Of a stretch of 64,000 nt of DNA, positions 59,452 through 64,000 are shown piece by piece. Numbering within the stretch: the stretch's first letter is position 1; every line of letters starts with the position of its first letter. The notes under the pieces were generated by a model. It ran no database searches. It was given only the letters and a program-made list of their open reading frames with translations, and was not told the origin of the DNA. The position numbers and the translations under genes are program-made. Source of the DNA: Gammaproteobacteria bacterium (GTDB lineage Bacteria > Pseudomonadota > Gammaproteobacteria > UBA1113); NCBI GenBank assembly GCA_020051155.1, contig JAGVJK010000018.1, positions 62,001 to 126,000 of the forward strand. Direction: 5' to 3'.

Positions 59452-59455
59452 GGGA

Positions 59456-60352
59456 TCATTTTAAATGGTCTAAAATACCGTCTAATTCGTCTAAGTTATT
59501 GTAATATATAGTTAATTTTCCTTTGCCGCTGTTCGCGTGGTCAACGGTTACTTTTGCGCCTAACTTTTCAGAGAGAGTGTCTTGTAATAAGCGGACATCT
59601 GGGTCGATGCTTTTTTGCAAATTCAGTTGATTCACTGGCGATAAAATATTTTTAACTAAACGCTCTGTCTCGCGGACGGATAAGCTTTTTGCCACGATTA
59701 TGCGTGCTGCTTGGTTTTGCTGAGATCCCTCGAGGGCTAATAAAACCTTCGCATGGCCCAGCTCGATGTCGCCATGCTCGATCATGGTGCGGACTTCTAA
59801 GTTTAAACTCATTAAACGCAGCAGATTGGTTACACTAGCACGTGATTTACCTAGCGCTGTTGCCACCTCTTGATGGGTCACATCGAGTTCGTCAATTAAA
59901 CGCTGAATCGCGGCCGCTTCTTCTATAGGATTTAAATTTTCTCGTTGTATATTTTCGATGAGGGCCAAAGCCATGGTGGTTTCGTCATTCACGTCCTTCA
60001 CCAGCGCGGGGATGGTATCTAATTCCGCGATCTGGGTTGCACGCCAACGTCGTTCACCAGCGATGATTTCATAGCGCTGATCACCGATGGGACGCACGAT
60101 AATAGGTTGTAAAACACCTTGGGTTTTAATTGATAGGGCTAACTCTTCTAGGGCAGCGACATCCATATCGCGGCGTGGTTGATACTTCCCACGTTGGATC
60201 CACTCTACGGGTAAATTCACTAAGTCTCCATGCTTGGCTACCGGGCCGCTCGTTGCAGAAGCCGCTACGGGCTCTTGCTCTTGCACCAAAGAAGTGAGAT
60301 CGGTGCTTAACAAGTCACCTAAATTTTTACCTAATCCACGTCGTTTTGCCAT
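59456..60352 (-). CDS. parB: ParB chromosome-partitioning protein
   Basis: 298 aa from ATG 60352 (MAKRRGLGKNLGDLLS, AGGA upstream). The ParB/Srx CTPase domain has the GERRWRA motif and ALIENIQRENLNPIEEA, followed by the parS-binding HTH region (HQEVATALGKSRASVTNLLR). It loads at parS and spreads to organise the origin. 40 bp after parA. Confidence 0.95.
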   Translation of the reverse strand: MAKRRGLGKNLGDLLSTDLTSLVQEQEPVAASATSGPVAKHGDLVNLPVEWIQRGKYQPRRDMDVAALEELALSIKTQGVLQPIIVRPIGDQRYEIIAGERRWRATQIAELDTIPALVKDVNDETTMALALIENIQRENLNPIEEAAAIQRLIDELDVTHQEVATALGKSRASVTNLLRLMSLNLEVRTMIEHGDIELGHAKVLLALEGSQQNQAARIIVAKSLSVRETERLVKNILSPVNQLNLQKSIDPDVRLLQDTLSEKLGAKVTVDHANSGKGKLTIYYNNLDELDGILDHLK

Positions 60353-60392
60353 CACATGTCCTACTTTTACCAATACATCCTAAGAAGCTCGT

Positions 60393-61196
60393 CTAACAAG
60401 TTACCGCATTTTTTGCTTCTTGTTGAGCATACAATTTGTTTCTTCGTAAAAACTCACCCGCTAACATTAAATACGCTTGTGCACCGGGGGATTTTCGATC
60501 ATACGCCATAATGGGTTGACCAAAACTGGGGGCCTCTGCCAACCGTACATTTCTTGGGATGATGGTTTGATATAGTTTTTCACCAAAATGCTCGCGCAAT
60601 TGTTCGGAAACATCCACCGCTAATCGATTGCGTGCGTCATACATGGTACGTAATACACCTTCAATAATCAATTTAGGATTAACGCTTTGACGTAATTGAT
60701 CAATGGTTTCTAATAAATCGGATAAACCTTCTAACGCGTAATACTCACATTGCATTGGCACAATCACGCCATTAGCGGACACCAAGCCATTCACGGTCAA
60801 CATGTTTAAAGCAGGAGGGCAGTCAATAAAGATAAAATCGTATTGATCGTTAATTTGTTGCAACGCTTTTTTCAGGCGAAACTCTCGCTCTGGCAAGCTC
60901 ACTAATTGAATTTCTGCCGTGGTTAATAAACTGTTGGCTGGCAGTAAGCGATATCCGGTATGCGCTGGACGTACAATCGCTTGTTTGATATCAGCACCAT
61001 CCAATAATACTTCGGTGACAGAGGTTTGAATTGAACGTTTATCACAACCACTGCCCATGGTGGCATTGCCCTGGGGATCCAAATCCACCAAGAGCACTTG
61101 TTTATTCGCTGCAGCGACGGATGCCGCTAGATTTACGCAAGAGGTGGTTTTCCCCACTCCGCCTTTTTGATTTGCTAACGCAATGATTTTAGCCAC
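60393..61196 (-). CDS. parA: ParA chromosome-partitioning ATPase
   Basis: 267 aa. Deviant Walker A KGGVGKTTSCVN (residues 11-22), LLVDLDPQGNAT, and IFIDCPPALNML. Drives origin segregation together with ParB. It starts 2 bp after the rsmG stop. Confidence 0.96.
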   Translation of the reverse strand: MAKIIALANQKGGVGKTTSCVNLAASVAAANKQVLLVDLDPQGNATMGSGCDKRSIQTSVTEVLLDGADIKQAIVRPAHTGYRLLPANSLLTTAEIQLVSLPEREFRLKKALQQINDQYDFIFIDCPPALNMLTVNGLVSANGVIVPMQCEYYALEGLSDLLETIDQLRQSVNPKLIIEGVLRTMYDARNRLAVDVSEQLREHFGEKLYQTIIPRNVRLAEAPSFGQPIMAYDRKSPGAQAYLMLAGEFLRRNKLYAQQEAKNAVTC

Positions 61197-61198
61197 GC

Positions 61199-61849
61199 TT
61201 ATTCCCCTTTGTGTCGCAAGCGAATGATATGCCGTTCTGAATCGAGCAATGGAACGGATAATGACTGACTGCTAACGTCAACCTCGGGAGATAACTCTGC
61301 TATCTCTTCCTGAGGAAAAACTCCCTTCATCGCAATCACCTGTCCCGACCGTTTTAGCAAAGGTGCACTATTTTGCCAAATCATCGCTAAAGTACCAAAC
61401 GCTCTCGCCAGGATTGTATCGTATTGTACAGGCGGTTGGTAAGCTTCAATGCGAGAATTAATGGCTTTAACCTGTTTTAATCCTAAAGAAGCCACAGCGT
61501 GGTTCAAAAAAGTGATGCGTTTGCTGCTGCTATCGAGTAAATCGAAATGTTTTTCTGGATAGGCTATGGCGAGGGGGATGCCCGGTAAACCTGCACCACT
61601 GCCAATGTCTAGGATCCGCTCTCCCTGCAACAGGGCACCGATGGATAAGCTATCCAGCAAATGTTTAATTACCATTTCCTTTGGGTCACGAATTGCCGTT
61701 AAGTTATGGATCTTGTTCCATTGCTGGATGAGGGATAAGTAATCCAACAAGCTGTGTTCTTGCTCCAAAGATAAAGAGAGGGATAATGCGGTTACGCCTT
61801 GATGCAATAAGGGCTGTAATGCGTCACATTGTTCCTTGGGCATTGTCAT
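61199..61849 (-). CDS. rsmG: 16S rRNA (guanine527-N7)-methyltransferase
   Basis: 216 aa. The SAM-binding motif DIGSGAGLPGIPLAIAYP and NLTAIRDPKEMVIKHLLDSL are diagnostic. It methylates G527 of 16S rRNA. ATG 61849 or 61843 could be the start. Separated from mnmG by a 290-bp gap that holds repeat copy E3. Confidence 0.95.
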   Translation of the reverse strand: MTMPKEQCDALQPLLHQGVTALSLSLSLEQEHSLLDYLSLIQQWNKIHNLTAIRDPKEMVIKHLLDSLSIGALLQGERILDIGSGAGLPGIPLAIAYPEKHFDLLDSSSKRITFLNHAVASLGLKQVKAINSRIEAYQPPVQYDTILARAFGTLAMIWQNSAPLLKRSGQVIAMKGVFPQEEIAELSPEVDVSSQSLSVPLLDSERHIIRLRHKGE

Positions 61850-61920
61850 CAAAGTCTCGAGTCACCTTTGCTTAAAATTTGCCGCATTATATCATGAGAG
61901 CTTGCCCCACGCGATCGCTT

Positions 61921-62138
61921 TAAAACGATGGATCTCAATGAAGGTGTCTGGCACATTTGTTTGGAAAATTGGCGTATCTAGCCCCTAATAAATAAAACAG
62001 CGCGCCCGTGTTAACACATTCTCGTGTGCCTGACACCGCCTGTCCGGAGCGCTCGACGGAGAAGATCCTAATCAACATCGATTCAAAACCGCTCTTTCAA
62101 GAAGGAACTGTTTTGTTTGAGAGCGGTGCAGGCGGTGT
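61921..62138. repeat. Fold-back element, GGTGTCTGGCAC family (copy E3, truncated)
   Basis: The first 120 bp (TAAAACGATGGATCTCAATG, then GGTGTCTGGCACATTTG at 61943) match copy E1 at 29169-29292. The inner ACACCGCCTG/CAGGCGGTGT pair is present, but the right outer arm is missing. The element stops 3 bp from the mnmG stop codon, so it may serve as the mnmG terminator. Confidence 0.8.
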
Positions 62139-62141
62139 TCG

Positions 62142-64000
62142 TTAGCCGCGTTTTTTCAGGTGAATTAGCAACAAAGACACCGCCGCAGGTGTCATACCTG
62201 GAATCCTCGAAGCTTGGCCGATGGTCTCGGGTTTAACCCGCTCCAGCTTTTCAAGAACTTCGCTGGATAACCCCTTAATCGGTTGATACTCAAAATCTCG
62301 AGGGATAGATAACTGCTCATGACGTCGCATTTTTGCGATTTCTTCCTGCTGCCGTTCAATATAGCCGGCGTATTTTGTTTGGATTTCTACTTGTTCTGCT
62401 GCTTGGTTATCCTCGAGCCCCGGGCCTACGCCAGGCAATGTCATTAGCGTTTGATAATCCATTTCTGGGCGTGTTAATAATTCTAAGGCTTTAGTATCCC
62501 GAGATAAGGATTGCTGTAGAGTCGTTTGCAATGCTTGGCCTGCGGCATCATAGGGCTGTATCACGAATGCGCCTAATCGCTGTTTTTCTTGCTCGATCGA
62601 CGCTTGTTTGTCGCAAAACGCGCGCCATTGCTCATCGTTGACCAACCCTAATTCGCGACCGCGGGGGGTTAAACGTAAATCAGCATTATCTTCGCGCAGC
62701 ATTAAACGATATTCCGCTCGCGAGGTAAACATGCGATAAGGCTCGGTGGTGCCGAGGGTGGTTAAGTCATCGATCAAAACACCCATATACGCTTCATCGC
62801 GACGGGGTGCCCACGGAGCGCGATCTAAGGCTTGGTTCGCGGCATTTAAACCAGCAATTAAACCCTGTGCGGCCGCTTCTTCGTAACCGGTTGTGCCATT
62901 GATCTGACCCGCGAAAAACAAGCCCGGCACATGCTTCGTTTCTAGCGTCGTATTCAATTCTCGTGGATCAAAGAAATCATATTCAATGGCATAACCAGGC
63001 CGCGTGATATGAGCCTTGGAAAAACCTTTTATAGTACGAACATATTGAATTTGCACATCAAAGGGCAGGCTGGTGGAAATACCATTGGGATAAATCTCGT
63101 GAGTGGTTAATCCTTCTGGCTCCACAAAAATTTGATGAGAGTTTTTATCGGCAAAACGCACGATTTTATCTTCAATAGAAGGACAATAACGCGGACCGAT
63201 GCCTTCGATATTGCCGGAGTACATAGCGGAAAGATGTAAATTCTTGCGAATGATTTCGTGAGTTTGTTCCGTCGTGTGAGTAATGTGGCAATGCACTTGT
63301 TGGGGGTGCTCACTGTGTCGTCCCAGAAAAGACATAATTGGTCGCGGCTCATCACCAGGTTGTTGCTCCATCACGCTGTAATCAATTGTACGGCCATCAA
63401 TACGAGGTGGCGTACCGGTTTTTAAGCGACCCGTATTAAATGGAAGATCACGCAACCGCAGTGCAAGAGCATTAGACGGTAAATCTCCCGCCCGACCGCC
63501 AGGGTGTTGACTATCACCAATATGAATTTTACCTGCTAAAAAAGTTCCGACGGTGAGAACCACGGTTTTTGCGCGCAAACGCAAACCCGTTTGCGTGACG
63601 ACACCAGCAACACGCTGCTGCTCGATGATTAAATCGTCCACCCCTTGTTGGAACAGGGTTAAATCTTCTTGATTTTCTACGATATGACGAATGGCTGCTT
63701 TATAAAGTTGTCGATCAGCTTGAGCTCGGGTTGCGCGCACAGCAGCGCCTTTGCTGCCATTTAAAGTCCGAAGATGGATCGCGGCCTTATCTGTAGCTCG
63801 CGCCATCGCGCCACCTAAGGCGTCAATTTCTTTGACTAAATGACCCTTGCCAATCCCACCAATGGCTGGATTACAAGACATTTGGCCGATGGTTTCAATG
63901 CTATGAGTCAGTAATAAGGTCTTAGCACCAGTCCGTGCAGCAGCAAGCGCCGCCTCGGTTCCTGCATGACCACCGCCCACTACAATCACATCATAGGTTG
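62142..64000 (-). CDS. mnmG: tRNA uridine-5-carboxymethylaminomethyl modification enzyme MnmG (GidA), 5' end outside the window
   Basis: FAD-dependent enzyme that with MnmE modifies the wobble U34 of several tRNAs. The dinucleotide-binding motif [20 protein letters not shown] is near the window edge. [22 protein letters not shown], and the C-terminal [20 protein letters not shown] are conserved. The frame is open past 64000 ([11 protein letters not shown]), so a few N-terminal residues are missing. About 619 residues are visible. First gene of the origin-proximal mnmG-rsmG-parA-parB run. Confidence 0.96.
   Translation of the reverse strand, partial: TYDVIVVGGGHAGTEAALAAARTGAKTLLLTHSIETIGQMSCNPAIGGIGKGHLVKEIDALGGAMARATDKAAIHLRTLNGSKGAAVRATRAQADRQLYKAAIRHIVENQEDLTLFQQGVDDLIIEQQRVAGVVTQTGLRLRAKTVVLTVGTFLAGKIHIGDSQHPGGRAGDLPSNALALRLRDLPFNTGRLKTGTPPRIDGRTIDYSVMEQQPGDEPRPIMSFLGRHSEHPQQVHCHITHTTEQTHEIIRKNLHLSAMYSGNIEGIGPRYCPSIEDKIVRFADKNSHQIFVEPEGLTTHEIYPNGISTSLPFDVQIQYVRTIKGFSKAHITRPGYAIEYDFFDPRELNTTLETKHVPGLFFAGQINGTTGYEEAAAQGLIAGLNAANQALDRAPWAPRRDEAYMGVLIDDLTTLGTTEPYRMFTSRAEYRLMLREDNADLRLTPRGRELGLVNDEQWRAFCDKQASIEQEKQRLGAFVIQPYDAAGQALQTTLQQSLSRDTKALELLTRPEMDYQTLMTLPGVGPGLEDNQAAEQVEIQTKYAGYIERQQEEIAKMRRHEQLSIPRDFEYQPIKGLSSEVLEKLERVKPETIGQASRIPGMTPAAVSLLLIHLKKRG

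Overview
The window looks like a chromosomal segment of a gammaproteobacterium with a host-associated, probably intracellular lifestyle. The housekeeping genes (hslVU, uvrD, lptM-lysA-dapF, trkAH, polA, cyoABCD, atpIBEFHAGDC-glmU-glmS, parAB, rsmG, mnmG) have gammaproteobacterial content and order. Scattered among them are eukaryote-like genes: a Rab-type small GTPase ending in a CaaX-like tetrapeptide, a large ankyrin protein, a U-box protein, a von Willebrand A protein and several Ser/Pro-rich proteins of unknown function. That mixture resembles Legionellales (Legionella, Coxiella, Berkiella-like). This placement is an inference from gene content and no search was run.

Layout. 1-3000: hslU (partial), hslV and uvrD. 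3000-10650: accessory block with a candidate effector, two fold-back elements, a hipB/truncated-hipA locus with three regularly spaced operators, an AbiE-type toxin-antitoxin pair, secreted proteins and lemA-htpX. 10650-18600: ankyrin protein, the Rab-like GTPase and two DUF4143-type AAA ATPases that share a 22-bp tandem repeat in their upstream regions. 18600-28900: core genes (acyltransferase, esterase, lptM, site-2 protease, lysA-dapF, trkA-trkH, polA). 28900-38700: palindromic elements, an MFS transporter, a zinc CDF transporter, the vWA and U-box proteins and a dctA-like gene with a disrupted start. 38700-53440: minus-strand core run cyoABCD, atpIBEFHAGDC, glmU, glmS and a lytic transglycosylase. 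53440-59450: accessory genes including two more DUF4143-type ATPases, one behind a 43-bp palindrome and one behind a 32-bp x4 tandem repeat. 59450-64000: parB, parA, rsmG and mnmG (partial), the usual origin-proximal cluster.

How the genes fit together. mnmG-rsmG-parA-parB normally runs straight into atpI. Here about 10 kb (accessory genes plus cyoABCD) separates parB from atpI, so respiratory quinol oxidase and ATP synthase genes are now adjacent. The most unusual pattern is that all four DUF4143-type ATPases (AAA domain, winged helix, PD-(D/E)xK-like C-terminus) have a distinctive repeat or palindrome upstream of their start codon. Two neighbouring copies share the same 22-bp unit, and the other two each have their own. 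This suggests self-recognising ATPase/DNA-repeat modules and is the best candidate here for an undescribed system. The Rab-like GTPase, with Leu at the catalytic Gln position and a C-terminal CSIQ, is the most striking single gene. Several palindromic elements (TATACCGCTCG-ended and GGTGTCTGGCAC-ended families) occupy most of the longer intergenic gaps. I saw no tRNA, rRNA, CRISPR array or transposase gene.
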